Assembly (NCBI RefSeq): GCF_011030405.1
Contig: NZ_JAAJTJ010000017.1
Location: forward strand, 1 to 64,000
Origin: Parapedobacter sp. SGR-10
Lineage (GTDB): Bacteria > Bacteroidota > Bacteroidia > Sphingobacteriales > Sphingobacteriaceae
Length of the DNA stretch: 64,000 nt
Reading direction: 5' to 3'
The translations under genes were made by a program, and so were the position numbers. Under the pieces are notes generated by a model. That model ran no database searches. It saw only the letters and a program-made list of their open reading frames with translations, and had not been told where the DNA came from. This document shows, in pieces, positions 44,136 through 53,239 of this stretch. Numbering within the stretch: position 1 is the stretch's first letter; each line of letters begins with the position of its first letter.

Positions 44136-44960
44136 CTAATCCTTGGCAAGCACCGCTTCCCGTAAGCGAACAAGCTTTGTCAACAAATTTTCCAACAGAT
44201 CCAGATGTAGCATATTGGCTCCGTCGGACTTGGCATGGGCCGGGTCGGGATGCGTTTCGATAAACAGCCCATCTGCGCCTACAGCAATGGCCGCTTTTGC
44301 AATGGTCTCGATCAAGGCAGGCTTGCCACCTGTCACACCCGAAGTCTGGTTGGGCTGTTGCAGGGAATGCGTGCAGTCCATGACGGTCGGTACATCAAAC
44401 GAACGCATGACAGGAATCCCCCTAAAGTCTACGATCAGATCCTGATAACCGAAAGTATTGCCGCGGTCGGTCAATATTACTTTTGGATTGCCTGCATCCT
44501 TGACCTTGTCTACCGCAAACTGCATCGATTCGGCCGATAGAAACTGTCCTTTCTTGATGTTGACAACTTTTCTCGTTTCAGCGGCTGCCACCAATAGTTC
44601 GGTCTGCCGACACAAAAAAGCAGGAATCTGTAAAACGTCCACGTAGGCAGCTGCCATAGCGGCCTCTTTGCTTTCATGGATGTCCGTCACGGTAGGTACA
44701 CCAAATTCCTTCCCGACTTTTTCCAAAATCCCTAATGCTTTCTCATCACCGATTCCGGTAAAAGAGTCGACTCTGGACCGATTGGCTTTTCGGTAAGAAC
44801 CCTTGAAAATATAAGGAATTTGCAGTTTGTCCGTGATCGTCACGATGCGCTCTGCGATCCGTAGTGCTATTTCTTCTCCTTCTATGGCACAGGGCCCGGC
44901 CATTAAAAAAAACTGATGGGAAGTCCCGTTTTTAATTCCCGGTAGATATGTTTGAATCAT
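44136..44960 (-). CDS. kdsA: 3-deoxy-8-phosphooctulonate synthase
   Basis: 274 aa. Condenses PEP with arabinose 5-phosphate to KDO 8-phosphate for lipopolysaccharide core synthesis. Key stretches: MAGPCAIEGEEIALRI, YIFKGSYRKANRSR, GIGDEKALGILEKVG, VTDIHESKEA, CRQTELLVAAAET and HPDPAHAKSDGANML. 9 nt downstream of recQ, so cotranscribed. The partner isomerase gene kdsD lies divergently beyond recQ. Confidence 0.95.
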   Translation of the reverse strand: MIQTYLPGIKNGTSHQFFLMAGPCAIEGEEIALRIAERIVTITDKLQIPYIFKGSYRKANRSRVDSFTGIGDEKALGILEKVGKEFGVPTVTDIHESKEAAMAAAYVDVLQIPAFLCRQTELLVAAAETRKVVNIKKGQFLSAESMQFAVDKVKDAGNPKVILTDRGNTFGYQDLIVDFRGIPVMRSFDVPTVMDCTHSLQQPNQTSGVTGGKPALIETIAKAAIAVGADGLFIETHPDPAHAKSDGANMLHLDLLENLLTKLVRLREAVLAKD

Positions 44961-44969
44961 GTCGTGTGC

Positions 44970-47159
44970 TTAATTTCCCAATTCGGATAAAAACTTGATA
45001 CGCATCAGCTGGATGTCCTCATACGTATAATCTTCTTCCCCCAACTCGGCCAAAGCGGCCTTGATAGAATCTTCTTCAGCAGATCGGAAGTAATCATAAA
45101 CTTCGTCCTGTCGATCCTGGTCGATCATTTCGTCCACAAAATAACTGATATTGAGTTTGGTTCCCGAATAGACGATAGATTCTACTTCTTTCAACAGGTC
45201 TTCGTAGCTGATGCCTTTGGAAGATGCAATATCGTCGAGTGCAATCTTACGGTCTATATTTTGTATAATGGATACCTTCAATGCGGACTTATTGGCAGCC
45301 GACTTGATGACCATATCCTGGGCGCGTTCGATATCGTTCTCTTCGACGTATTTTTTGATGAGATCCACAAAGGGGGCGCCAAATTTCAATGCTTTGCCTG
45401 CACCTACACCGTGGATCTTCTTCAGTTCTTCCGTAGAAATAGGATAATGTATGCACATTTCTTCTAAAGATGGATCCTGAAAGATGACAAAGGGAGGCAA
45501 AGATTTCTGCTTGGCTATTTTTTTGCGCAGATCTTTCAGCATCAATAGCAATTGACTGTCCAATGTACCGGTTCCTTGCGAAACTTCTTCAGATGAATCC
45601 TCATCGGTATTTTCCATGGGTCTGTTGAGGATAAATTTGAGCGCATAAGGGTTTTTGAGGTATTTTTTCCCGTCTTCGGTCAGATTCAATAAACCATAAT
45701 GGTCGATATCTTTTCGGATAAAACCAGCCAGCTCTGCCTGCCGGAGCAACGAATTCCAATAATTGACACCTTCTTCTTTTCCGCTCCCGAATAGGGGGTG
45801 GGTATCGTGTTTATAGGCGGAGATAGGTTGGTTATTCTGTCCGATAAACACATTGATAATATGGTGATCGTCAAATTTCTGCCCTTCGTCCCGGATAAAG
45901 CCGAGTATTTTCAACAAATCTTCTTCGGCATCAAAATAGGTTTTGGCCGACCGACAGTTGTCGCACATATTCGTACATCCGGTCTCATCAAATTTTTCGC
46001 CGAAATAGTGAAGTATCTGTTTACGTCTGCATACGGAAGATTCGGAATAGTCAATGACCTCCTTCAATATCTGGGTGCCGATTTCTCTTTCCGAAACAGG
46101 CTTGTCTTTCATGAATTTGGTAAGCTTCTCGATATCTTTTTTTGAATAGAACGCCACGCATACTCCTTCGCCTCCGTCCCGGCCGGCTCGTCCTGTTTCC
46201 TGATAGTATCCTTCCATGGACTTGGGGATATCGTGGTGTATCACATAGCGCACATCCGGTTTGTCTATCCCCATGCCAAAAGCTATGGTGGCTACAATGA
46301 CTTCGACATCTTCCATCAAAAATTTATCCTGTGTATCGGCGCGGGTCTTGGCATCCAAGCCGGCGTGATAGGGTAGGGCTTTGATGCCGTTGATATTGAG
46401 TACTTCGGCGATCTCTTCTACTTTTTTGCGGCTTAGGCAGTAGATGATCCCGGTTTTTCCCGAATTGTTTTTGATAAACTTGACGATTTCTTTGACGACA
46501 TTGTTTTTCGCTCTTACTTCGTAATATAGGTTGGGTCGGTTGAAAGAAGACTTGAACAAAGTCGCATCGTTCATCTGTAGATTTTTCCGGATATCGGATT
46601 GTACCTTGGGCGTAGCTGTTGCCGTCAGGGCAATGATCGGGATATTGTCACTGATCCCATTGATGACCTGACGTATCTTACGGTATTCCGGCCGGAAATC
46701 ATGGCCCCATTCAGATATACAGTGCGCCTCGTCTACGGCTACAAAAGAAACACGGATACTTTTCAGAAACTGTAGGTTTTCTTCTTTTGACAAGGACTCT
46801 GGCGCTACATAGAGCAGTTTGGTCTTACCTGCTGTTACATCAGCTTTCACCATATTGGTTTCTCCCTTGGTTAGGGAAGAATTCAAGAAGTGTGCTATGC
46901 TATCGGACCCACCAAAGGCACGCAGCTGATCGACTTGGTTTTTCATCAACGCAATCAACGGAGAAATAACAATGGCTGTTCCTTCGCTCATCAAGGCCGG
47001 GAGCTGGTAGCATATAGATTTGCCGCCCCCGGTGGGCATGATCACAAAGGTATCCTTCTTATTCAGGATATTGGTAATGATTGCTTCTTGATCGCCTTTA
47101 AATGTGTCGAATCCAAAAAATTCCTGGAGGTTGTCGTACAAAGATTTTTCTATTTCCAT
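44970..47159 (-). CDS. recQ: ATP-dependent DNA helicase RecQ
   Basis: 729 aa. Walker A MPTGGGKSICYQLPAL (~40-55), DEAHCISEWGHDFRPEY (~142-158), motif QETGRAGRDG (~329-338), the zinc-binding CRRKQILHYFGE...CTNMCDNC, a winged helix and a C-terminal HRDC domain (SLPPFVIFQDPSLEEMCIHY). It unwinds DNA in recombinational repair. The C-terminal ~120 residues beyond the HRDC domain are an extra helical region seen in Bacteroidota RecQ. Same operon as kdsA. Confidence 0.96.
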   Translation of the reverse strand: MEIEKSLYDNLQEFFGFDTFKGDQEAIITNILNKKDTFVIMPTGGGKSICYQLPALMSEGTAIVISPLIALMKNQVDQLRAFGGSDSIAHFLNSSLTKGETNMVKADVTAGKTKLLYVAPESLSKEENLQFLKSIRVSFVAVDEAHCISEWGHDFRPEYRKIRQVINGISDNIPIIALTATATPKVQSDIRKNLQMNDATLFKSSFNRPNLYYEVRAKNNVVKEIVKFIKNNSGKTGIIYCLSRKKVEEIAEVLNINGIKALPYHAGLDAKTRADTQDKFLMEDVEVIVATIAFGMGIDKPDVRYVIHHDIPKSMEGYYQETGRAGRDGGEGVCVAFYSKKDIEKLTKFMKDKPVSEREIGTQILKEVIDYSESSVCRRKQILHYFGEKFDETGCTNMCDNCRSAKTYFDAEEDLLKILGFIRDEGQKFDDHHIINVFIGQNNQPISAYKHDTHPLFGSGKEEGVNYWNSLLRQAELAGFIRKDIDHYGLLNLTEDGKKYLKNPYALKFILNRPMENTDEDSSEEVSQGTGTLDSQLLLMLKDLRKKIAKQKSLPPFVIFQDPSLEEMCIHYPISTEELKKIHGVGAGKALKFGAPFVDLIKKYVEENDIERAQDMVIKSAANKSALKVSIIQNIDRKIALDDIASSKGISYEDLLKEVESIVYSGTKLNISYFVDEMIDQDRQDEVYDYFRSAEEDSIKAALAELGEEDYTYEDIQLMRIKFLSELGN

Positions 47160-47212
47160 CAGTTTAAGGGCAAATTTGGAAGAAATTTGACGTGTCTAAC
47201 ATTCAAAAAACT

Positions 47213-47220
47213 TACTTTTG
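47213..47220 (+). promoter_or_regulatory. candidate -7 box TACTTTTG of kdsD
   Basis: Matches TAnnTTTG, 30 nt before the GTG start of kdsD. TTTG at 47186-47189 is 23 nt upstream, slightly far for a -33 box. Confidence 0.45.
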
Positions 47221-47250
47221 TAATATTACATAAAAATAGGGATAATTTCT

Positions 47251-48216
47251 GTGAAAAGCAATTTGGAAATTAAAAAAGAAGCCAAAGAAGTATTGGCCTT
47301 GGAAGCGCAGGCTATACAAAGACTGGCGGATCTGCTGACGGACGATTTTGCCGAGGTGGTCAAGTCTATATTGACCTTGCCGGGAAGGGTGGTCGTGACA
47401 GGGATAGGGAAAAGTGCCATTATCGCCCAAAAGATCGTCGCTACACTGAATTCTACCGGTACGCCATCGATTTTCATGCATGCCGCTGATGCTGTGCATG
47501 GTGATCTGGGGATGATACAAAAGGAGGATATGATCATTGCTTTGTCAAAAAGTGGAAACACACCGGAAATTAAGGTTCTTGTACCTTTTCTCAAGCAGCG
47601 CGAAAACAAGTTGGTCGCTCTGGTGGGCAACAAGGATTCGTTTCTAGCCAAACAAGCGGATTATATATTGGATACATCTGTCGAACGGGAGGCCTGCCCA
47701 AACAATTTGGCCCCTACCACGAGCACGACGGCACAATTGGCTATGGGAGATGCCTTAGCGGTATGCCTACAGACCGCCCGACATTTTACAGACCGTGATT
47801 TTGCCAAATATCACCCCGGCGGTGCATTGGGTAAGCAGCTTTACCTCAAAGTATCGGATCTGTCGGGGCTAAATGGCTGTCCCTCGGTGCTTCCTACGGA
47901 CAAGGTCAGGCAGACGATCATTACGATTACCAAATTTAGACTTGGAGCGACAGCAGTCGTAGAAAACGATACGATCCTAGGTATCATCACGGATGGAGAT
48001 GTCAGGAGGATGCTGGAAAATAATGAGGAGATTACAGATCTGACAGCAAAGGATATCATGTCGACCAATCCCAAAAAGATAGAGGGATCGGAACTAGCTG
48101 TCAATGCACTGCATATGATGCGTCAGCATAATATTTCCCAATTGCTTGTGACGGACAACGGGGGCTATTCAGGCATCATACATATACAGGATCTGTTGAA
48201 AGAAGGTATTATATAA
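47251..48216 (+). CDS. kdsD: arabinose-5-phosphate isomerase (KpsF/GutQ type)
   Basis: 321 aa from the GTG at 47251 (MKSNLEIKKEAKEVLALE). SIS domain with VVVTGIGKSAIIAQKIV, HGDLGMIQ and SKSGNTPEIKVLVP, TSTTAQLAMGDALAVCL, then two CBS domains (~205-320: ITKFRLGATAVVENDTILG and RQHNISQLLVTDNGGY). Interconverts ribulose 5-phosphate and arabinose 5-phosphate for KDO. Its product feeds kdsA, located across recQ on the other strand. Confidence 0.92.
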   Translation: MKSNLEIKKEAKEVLALEAQAIQRLADLLTDDFAEVVKSILTLPGRVVVTGIGKSAIIAQKIVATLNSTGTPSIFMHAADAVHGDLGMIQKEDMIIALSKSGNTPEIKVLVPFLKQRENKLVALVGNKDSFLAKQADYILDTSVEREACPNNLAPTTSTTAQLAMGDALAVCLQTARHFTDRDFAKYHPGGALGKQLYLKVSDLSGLNGCPSVLPTDKVRQTIITITKFRLGATAVVENDTILGIITDGDVRRMLENNEEITDLTAKDIMSTNPKKIEGSELAVNALHMMRQHNISQLLVTDNGGYSGIIHIQDLLKEGII

Positions 48217-48226
48217 AGGGGTTGTC

Positions 48227-48256
48227 TGTAGAGACGCGATTAATCGCGTCTCTACA
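48227..48256. repeat. 30-nt perfect palindrome (GTAGAGACG family)
   Basis: The two 15-nt halves are exact reverse complements (left half starts TGTAGAGACGCG). Begins 11 nt after the kdsD stop. Could act as a terminator in both directions. Confidence 0.9.
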
Positions 48257-48442
48257 AGGTTGTGTCTCAGATAGCCAAGAGGTGTTGGTTTGCAAACCAG
48301 CATCTGCGGTTGTAGCCATTTTCCTATCTTTAATGTAAAAATATTGTGAAAAAAGAGAAAGGGTACGATATGCTATAGATTTTATTTACATTTGGCATGT
48401 GTATTGACTAAATTTAGTATAGAGAATATTAAAATAAAAAAG

Positions 48443-48823
48443 ATGAAAAAAGTATTAAGTATAGCAACAGTTTTGATAGCTTTTGTAGCTGTGACAGCTT
48501 TCACGGTAGCGGCGATCGGAGAATTTAAATTTGAAAAGGAGACACATGATTTTGGTGAAATTCCCAAAAGCCAAGCGGCTTCCTTTGAATTTAAGTTTAC
48601 GAATGTGGGAGATGCCCCTATTATTTTGTCCGATGTGGCTCCTTCCTGTGGATGTTCGGTAGCCGATTATTCAAAAACCCCCGTCAAACCAGGAGAAACG
48701 GGATCCATTAAAGTGACGTTCAATGCCTCGACAGCAACAGGGCCTTTTACAAAATCCTTTACAGTGAAATCAAATTCTAAAACTCCTGTTAAAATATTGA
48801 CTATCAAAGGAGTCGTTAAATAA
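48443..48823 (+). CDS. DUF1573 protein
   Basis: 126 aa from the ATG at 48443 (MKKVLSIATVLIAFVAV), with a signal peptide. The conserved DUF1573 core is seen as FEKETHDFGEIPKSQ, FKFTNVGDAPIILSDVAPSCGCSVADY and PVKPGETGSIKVTFNAS; the SCGC pair is characteristic. Ig-like periplasmic or secreted protein of unknown role, frequent and often in several copies in Bacteroidota. Upstream in-frame codons from 48392 are leader DNA. A strong terminator follows. Confidence 0.93.
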   Translation: MKKVLSIATVLIAFVAVTAFTVAAIGEFKFEKETHDFGEIPKSQAASFEFKFTNVGDAPIILSDVAPSCGCSVADYSKTPVKPGETGSIKVTFNASTATGPFTKSFTVKSNSKTPVKILTIKGVVK

Positions 48824-48844
48824 ATTGAAATAAATAGTTTAGGT

Positions 48845-48883
48845 AAAAGCCTTTTTTGTAGAATCACAAAAAAGGCTTTTTTT
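48845..48883 (+). terminator. Rho-independent terminator of the DUF1573 gene
   Basis: AAAAGCCTTTTTTG (48845-48858) pairs perfectly over 14 bp with CAAAAAAGGCTTTT (48867-48880), 8-nt loop, followed by more T residues. Starts 22 nt after the stop. Confidence 0.9.
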
Positions 48884-48961
48884 ATTCCTTGGATTACGGT
48901 AATATTATTTATACTTTGCGTAAAATAATTCATATCGTTTTGGAAAAATATGCCGTACTTC

Positions 48962-49036
48962 GTATAGTGCTTGTACTGCTTAGTCCGTATGACATATAAG
49001 ACCCTATAGGGGATCTGTCGTCAACGGACGCTATAC
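48962..49036 (+). promoter_or_regulatory. nested hairpin in the leader of the FAH-family gene
   Basis: GTATAG (48962-48967) pairs with CTATAC (49031-49036). Inside, GTCCGT (48983-48988) pairs with ACGGAC (49024-49029) and TGAC (48990-48993) pairs with GTCA (49020-49023). At the tip AGA-CCC pairs with GGG-(GA)-TCT around 48999-49016. The structure ends 22 nt before the ATG of the hydrolase. It could be a cis-regulatory RNA; it does not match a riboswitch class I know. Confidence 0.42.
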
Positions 49037-49058
49037 TTAAATCTTATATACTTACAAC

Positions 49059-49913
49059 ATGAAATTAATACGTTACGGAGAGCCGGGAAAAGAAAAAATC
49101 GGTGTACAGATCGAAGGCAAAAACTATGATGTTTCTGCTTTTGGCGGAGATTATGACGAACGTTTTTTTGAAGAAAACGGTTTAGCACGCTTAGAACAGT
49201 TTGTTAAGGCAAATGCAGGTAAATTAGATGAAATTCCGAACGAAACACGTTTGGGTGCCCCCTTTGTACGCCCATCCAAAATCGTTTGTATCGGTCTGAA
49301 CTATAGAGATCATGCAGAAGAGACAGGAGCTACTATCCCCAATGAACCCATTATCTTCATGAAATCTACTACAGCATTGGTTGGTCCGAATGATACGGTG
49401 GTCATCCCGAAAAATTCGGTAAAGACCGATTGGGAAGTCGAGTTTGGTGTCGTCATAAGTAAGAGAGCTACTTATGTAGACGAAAAAGATGCCTTGGATT
49501 ACGTAGCAGGCTATGTGCTGCATAACGATGTGTCCGAACGCGAATTCCAGATCGAAAGAGGAGGTACCTGGGATAAGGGAAAGGGGTGTGATACCTTTGC
49601 GCCTATGGGGCCTGTCTTGACGACTGCTGATGAGATTCCCGATATCAACAATGTACGTCTGTGGCTCAAAGTCAACGGAAAGACCTATCAAGATGGCAAT
49701 ACGAGCAATTTGATTTTTTCTGTGCCCTATATTGTATCCTACGTGTCCCAATTTATGACCTTGCTGCCGGGCGATGTGATCTCGACGGGGACTCCGGCAG
49801 GAGTAGGGCTCGGATTCAATCCGCCAATATACCTAAAAGCGGGTGATGTCGTCGAATTGGGGGCAGATCACCTTGGTGTACAACGCCAGGAAGTTGTAAA
49901 CTGGCAGTCATAA
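49059..49913 (+). CDS. fumarylacetoacetate-hydrolase family protein
   Basis: 284 aa. FAH fold with GLNYRDHAEETGATIPNEP, VEFGVVISKRA, VAGYVLHNDVSEREFQ, GTWDKGKGCDTFAPMGP, and GDVISTGTPAGVGLG. These residues bind the divalent metal (Glu/Glu/Asp set). The sequence resembles 2,4-diketo-3-deoxy-L-fuconate hydrolases and proteins often named ureidoglycolate lyase. It could be the last step of the L-fucose pathway whose other genes lie at 54-56 kb, but it is separate from them, so this is inference. Has its own structured leader. Confidence 0.85.
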   Translation: MKLIRYGEPGKEKIGVQIEGKNYDVSAFGGDYDERFFEENGLARLEQFVKANAGKLDEIPNETRLGAPFVRPSKIVCIGLNYRDHAEETGATIPNEPIIFMKSTTALVGPNDTVVIPKNSVKTDWEVEFGVVISKRATYVDEKDALDYVAGYVLHNDVSEREFQIERGGTWDKGKGCDTFAPMGPVLTTADEIPDINNVRLWLKVNGKTYQDGNTSNLIFSVPYIVSYVSQFMTLLPGDVISTGTPAGVGLGFNPPIYLKAGDVVELGADHLGVQRQEVVNWQS

Positions 49914-49917
49914 ATAT

Positions 49918-49959
49918 GTCTATGGTGGAGACACGCTGTGCCGCGTCTCCACCGTAGAC
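49918..49959. repeat. palindrome related to the GTAGAGACG family
   Basis: GTCTATGGTGGAGAC (49918-49932) is complementary to GTCTCCACCGTAGAC (49945-49959) with one G-U pair; the centre ACG...CG can pair further. Begins 5 nt after the hydrolase stop. Confidence 0.85.
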
Positions 49960-50016
49960 AAAATACCTCATCTACATTTCCCAAAAAATTGCTAGCTTCG
50001 CTTCTTTACGATTGTT

Positions 50017-50892
50017 ATGATAGCGCAGCAAGAAAATAAGAACAGGCTTCCTTTGGTTTTCATTGGAAAAGCATTTCTGTTTATCCTACTGGGATTCCTT
50101 TTCTATTACGAAAGCTTTCAAGGCCAGCCTGCTTTACATCGTATGATGGTCGGGCTCAATTCTTTTTTGGTGCCGAGCTTGGTTGTGTCCATTATCCGTT
50201 TTATCATCCTTTCGGTGTACAATGCGCGGCATGCGAAAGGATCGGTCAGGGGAAATTTTGTATTGGGCATCAACCGAATGGCGACGATGCTGAATGTTGT
50301 ATTCATCATTGTAGGTATTATGGTGGCCTTTGGTATCAATCCTTTGGAATTTCTGACCAGCCTTACCATTGTAGCGATGGCTATCGCTGTCTTGTTCAGG
50401 GATTACATCACCAATATGCTGAGCGGCCTGTTCATCATGTTTTCGGACGAACTGTCCGTAGGTGATCGTATCAAGGTGGGGGAGCACAAAGGCCGTATTA
50501 TAGATATTACCTTCGGCCATATCCAGATACAGAACGAAGAAGACGACATCGTAATGGTTCCGAATAACCTGGTTTTCACGAATGCCATGGTCAACCTGTC
50601 GGCGCATCGTTCCAATCTTTTTACGGTCAAGTTTGAGTTGCCTTTGCAGACTGCTTCGGCCGTACAGCAGTTGGAAGAAGAGATACGGAATGTCATGAGA
50701 AACCATCCTAACCTGGCAGAAAGCAACGAGATCACGCTACAGGTCGTCGAAATAGGAAAGGATTTTGTACGGTACAAAGTCGAACTGTACGCCATCAGCA
50801 GTAGTAACCGGATGCACAAAAAGTTAGAAAACGAGCTCTTGCGGCATATCCTATTGTACGAACATGATCAATTCAAATCTTCCGCACCTTGA
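50017..50892 (+). CDS. MscS-family mechanosensitive channel
   Basis: 291 aa. Three membrane segments, the third being the pore helix (ITNMLSGLFIMFSDELSVGDRIKV follows it), then the MscS beta domain (IQNEEDDIVMVPNNLVFTNAMVNLSAH) and a C-terminal alpha-beta domain. It opens under membrane stretch. Its last 20 nt overlap the end of coaA on the other strand. Confidence 0.92.
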   Translation: MIAQQENKNRLPLVFIGKAFLFILLGFLFYYESFQGQPALHRMMVGLNSFLVPSLVVSIIRFIILSVYNARHAKGSVRGNFVLGINRMATMLNVVFIIVGIMVAFGINPLEFLTSLTIVAMAIAVLFRDYITNMLSGLFIMFSDELSVGDRIKVGEHKGRIIDITFGHIQIQNEEDDIVMVPNNLVFTNAMVNLSAHRSNLFTVKFELPLQTASAVQQLEEEIRNVMRNHPNLAESNEITLQVVEIGKDFVRYKVELYAISSSNRMHKKLENELLRHILLYEHDQFKSSAP

Positions 50893-51832
50893 CATTTTCT
50901 ACAAAATGGTGTGAACCTTTATACAGGATCAGATCAGCCCTATATTTGGTTGGAAGGATGTTTTCATGCAGATTGGGTTTGTTGATCTCGTTCCATATCT
51001 CATGGGCCTTGTGCCTGCTTTGATCCAGTGTCAGATCTGCATATTTATGAAAGTAGGAGTTGGGATTCTGAAAAGCCGTGACGCGCAATGACTCAAATCT
51101 ATTGATATACCATGTCAAGATGTCTTTTTCGAGTGCATCGACATAGATCGAAAAATCAAAAAAATCCGACACGAAGACTTTATTGCTATTAGGCGAGCGC
51201 TGGGAATTGACCTGCAGTACATTGATCCCTTCGATAATCAGTACGTCGGGATTGTAAAGAGTCAACCGCTCGTGGGGAAGTACGTCGTACTCTAAATGTG
51301 AATACAACGGTACAGTCAACGATTCTGCGCCGGATTTGACGGCAGAGAGAAAACGAAGCAAGAGCTTTGTATCGTAGCTTTCGGGAAAGCCCTTACGATT
51401 GAGTATATTTTTCTGTACCAGTACGCTGTTGGGGTACAAAAATCCATCCGTTGTCACCAGATCGACCTTGGGTTTATCGGGGAGCATCGACAGTACTTTT
51501 TTTAATACCCGTGCCGTGGTACTCTTTCCCACGGCCACCGAACCGGCTATACCGATGATAAATGGGAGTTTCTGTTGATTCCGACGAAAGAAGAGGTTGT
51601 TGTCGTCGCGAAGTGTACCGTAATTTTTGATATGGAGCTCTATCAAATGTGCCAAAGGGAAGTAGATATCCTCAATTTCCTGCATATTGAGCGGCTCGTT
51701 CAGGGCGTGCAGTTGCTCCAGGTCCTCCGTATGCAGGCTGTGGTTGAAATGACCATTGAGGTTTTTCCATTCCTGCCGTGAGAACTCCTGGTATGGACTG
51801 CTCAATGCCTGCTCTTCTAGTATTGACATCAT
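50873..51832 (-). CDS. coaA: type I pantothenate kinase
   Basis: 319 aa. First step of coenzyme A synthesis, phosphorylating pantothenate. Walker A GIAGSVAVGKSTTARVL (~93-110), VTTDGFLYPNS, NRKGFPESYDTKLLLRFL, and DVLIIEGINVLQ, as in E. coli CoaA; the length also fits. Two adjacent ATGs at 51830 and 51827 can both start. Converges with mscS with a 20-nt overlap. Confidence 0.96.
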   Translation of the reverse strand: MMSILEEQALSSPYQEFSRQEWKNLNGHFNHSLHTEDLEQLHALNEPLNMQEIEDIYFPLAHLIELHIKNYGTLRDDNNLFFRRNQQKLPFIIGIAGSVAVGKSTTARVLKKVLSMLPDKPKVDLVTTDGFLYPNSVLVQKNILNRKGFPESYDTKLLLRFLSAVKSGAESLTVPLYSHLEYDVLPHERLTLYNPDVLIIEGINVLQVNSQRSPNSNKVFVSDFFDFSIYVDALEKDILTWYINRFESLRVTAFQNPNSYFHKYADLTLDQSRHKAHEIWNEINKPNLHENILPTKYRADLILYKGSHHFVENVKVRKI

Positions 51833-53239
51833 GTTGAATTGTTAAGCGTGCACCTGATTTAGATAAGGTGGTTTACATTCACGAACCAGTCTGCCAGCTG
51901 GCGGAGAGTTCCTTCATGCAGCGAGAACAAATATATATGAATAATACCTATAGTAAAAAAAATATTTATAAGTAATTCGGTTTTATCTCCGTTGTACTTT
52001 TGTGAAGCACTGTCCATCTCTCTGAGTTATCGTGTGTACACATCTTTTTATCTTGCTTGTTTATAGTTTTTTACATCAAATATCTTGTCGTATTTATCCC
52101 ATTATTTGTCAATATTTTGTACAAGCAGTTCCGTTATAGGTCACTGTCCCCCTCTAAAGGGCTACCGTGTACCCAGAAACAGGACACTTCAATGCATAAG
52201 AGGGCATTAGATCCTATGTTTGCACTGGCTTTGTTAAATGCTATCCCTCTCTGGAGAGGGGCGCACAGGAAAGAGGGGTGGGCAGGGAGAGGAAAGAAGT
52301 CAAAACATACTGAAAATAAGCTTTCTTGAGTAATATCCTCCTCCTACCCCCTCCATAGGGGGACATTGGCCTACAGCATTTATGCTTATACAGATCGACA
52401 TACAAGTAAGAAATGAGGCTACAAAAACAGTGCAGGCAACAATTTTTCATGGCAATAAATATAGGTTGAGTTAATGTCTTTTAGTTCTTAGGCTGGATAC
52501 TTTTTAAAATAATTTGTGAAAATTAAAAATAGTTTATATTTTAAAGAGTCACAGTAAAATATACTGTCTCCAGTAAACCAATTGTTATTATAATAAAGGA
52601 CGTTAACTGTAGATGGTTATTTAAAACCAAATATAAAAAGCACCAATATTGTTGTTGGGTTTAGAACTATGGAATAGGCTTAAAAGCTTCTATTCCCAGG
52701 CTTTACACAATGCATCGGCCATAACAAAAAATAAGCAGATGAAAACATACATTTTACAGTTTTGTCCACCCTAAGTTGATGTTTTGTGAAGTCTTCTGGA
52801 ATTTATCATGGTATTTGGTTGAAGTGTATCGAGTCAAGTTGTAAGCGTCAACGGGTGACGGATGAGTCGGGATAGTCGAAAACTTATTAGGACGGGGCAC
52901 ACAGACGTTTGTGGGAATGACCAAAAACGATGTTAAAATAGGGCATAAAACGGTTGCCCGGCCGAAAAGACATAGACTGATATTACACTTTTTTGATCTA
53001 CGACTTTCCTTGTAGCAGGGAAGTACTTTTTCACGATTGATTCAAAGTCTAACTCTGTTTCTCTGATGTCCATAATTACTATGTCTAAATTGATACTTAT
53101 TTACTAATCTTGACACAGTTTATTTTACACTCTCTCGGGATGACAAAATGCCAGACTTGTAGCACTTCTTAGACACTTCCTTAATGTGGGCGAAAGATAT
53201 TTCGCCCCTACATTTTTGTATAGATACAAATCCAAAGAA
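51833..53239. other. 1.4-kb gene-poor region
   Basis: No coding gene supported. It holds three short C-run/G-run hairpins (52146-52162, 52245-52260, 52347-52362; for example CCCTCTC-TG-GAGAGGG), a hairpin GGAATAG/CTATTCC (52671-52677 with 52690-52696), and AT-rich stretches. It borders the truncated AraC gene and could be decayed remains of a lost segment. Small open frames (such as 52057-52329) show no protein-like character. Confidence 0.55.
53188..53207. repeat. palindrome GGGCGAAA-gata-TTTCGCCC
   Basis: 8-bp perfect stem with 4-nt loop, and flanking bases (TGT..., ...ACA) extend it. Located 32 nt past the stop of the truncated AraC gene; arms recall the GTAGGGGCG palindromes common after bacterial genes. 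Confidence 0.65.

Noticed and set aside
48962-49036. TPP or other known riboswitch
   Set aside because: None of the conserved core sequences I know (such as the TPP CUGAGA box) are present.
52057-52329. 90-aa frame in the gene desert
   Set aside because: No conserved-looking features, and it crosses hairpins; treated as chance.
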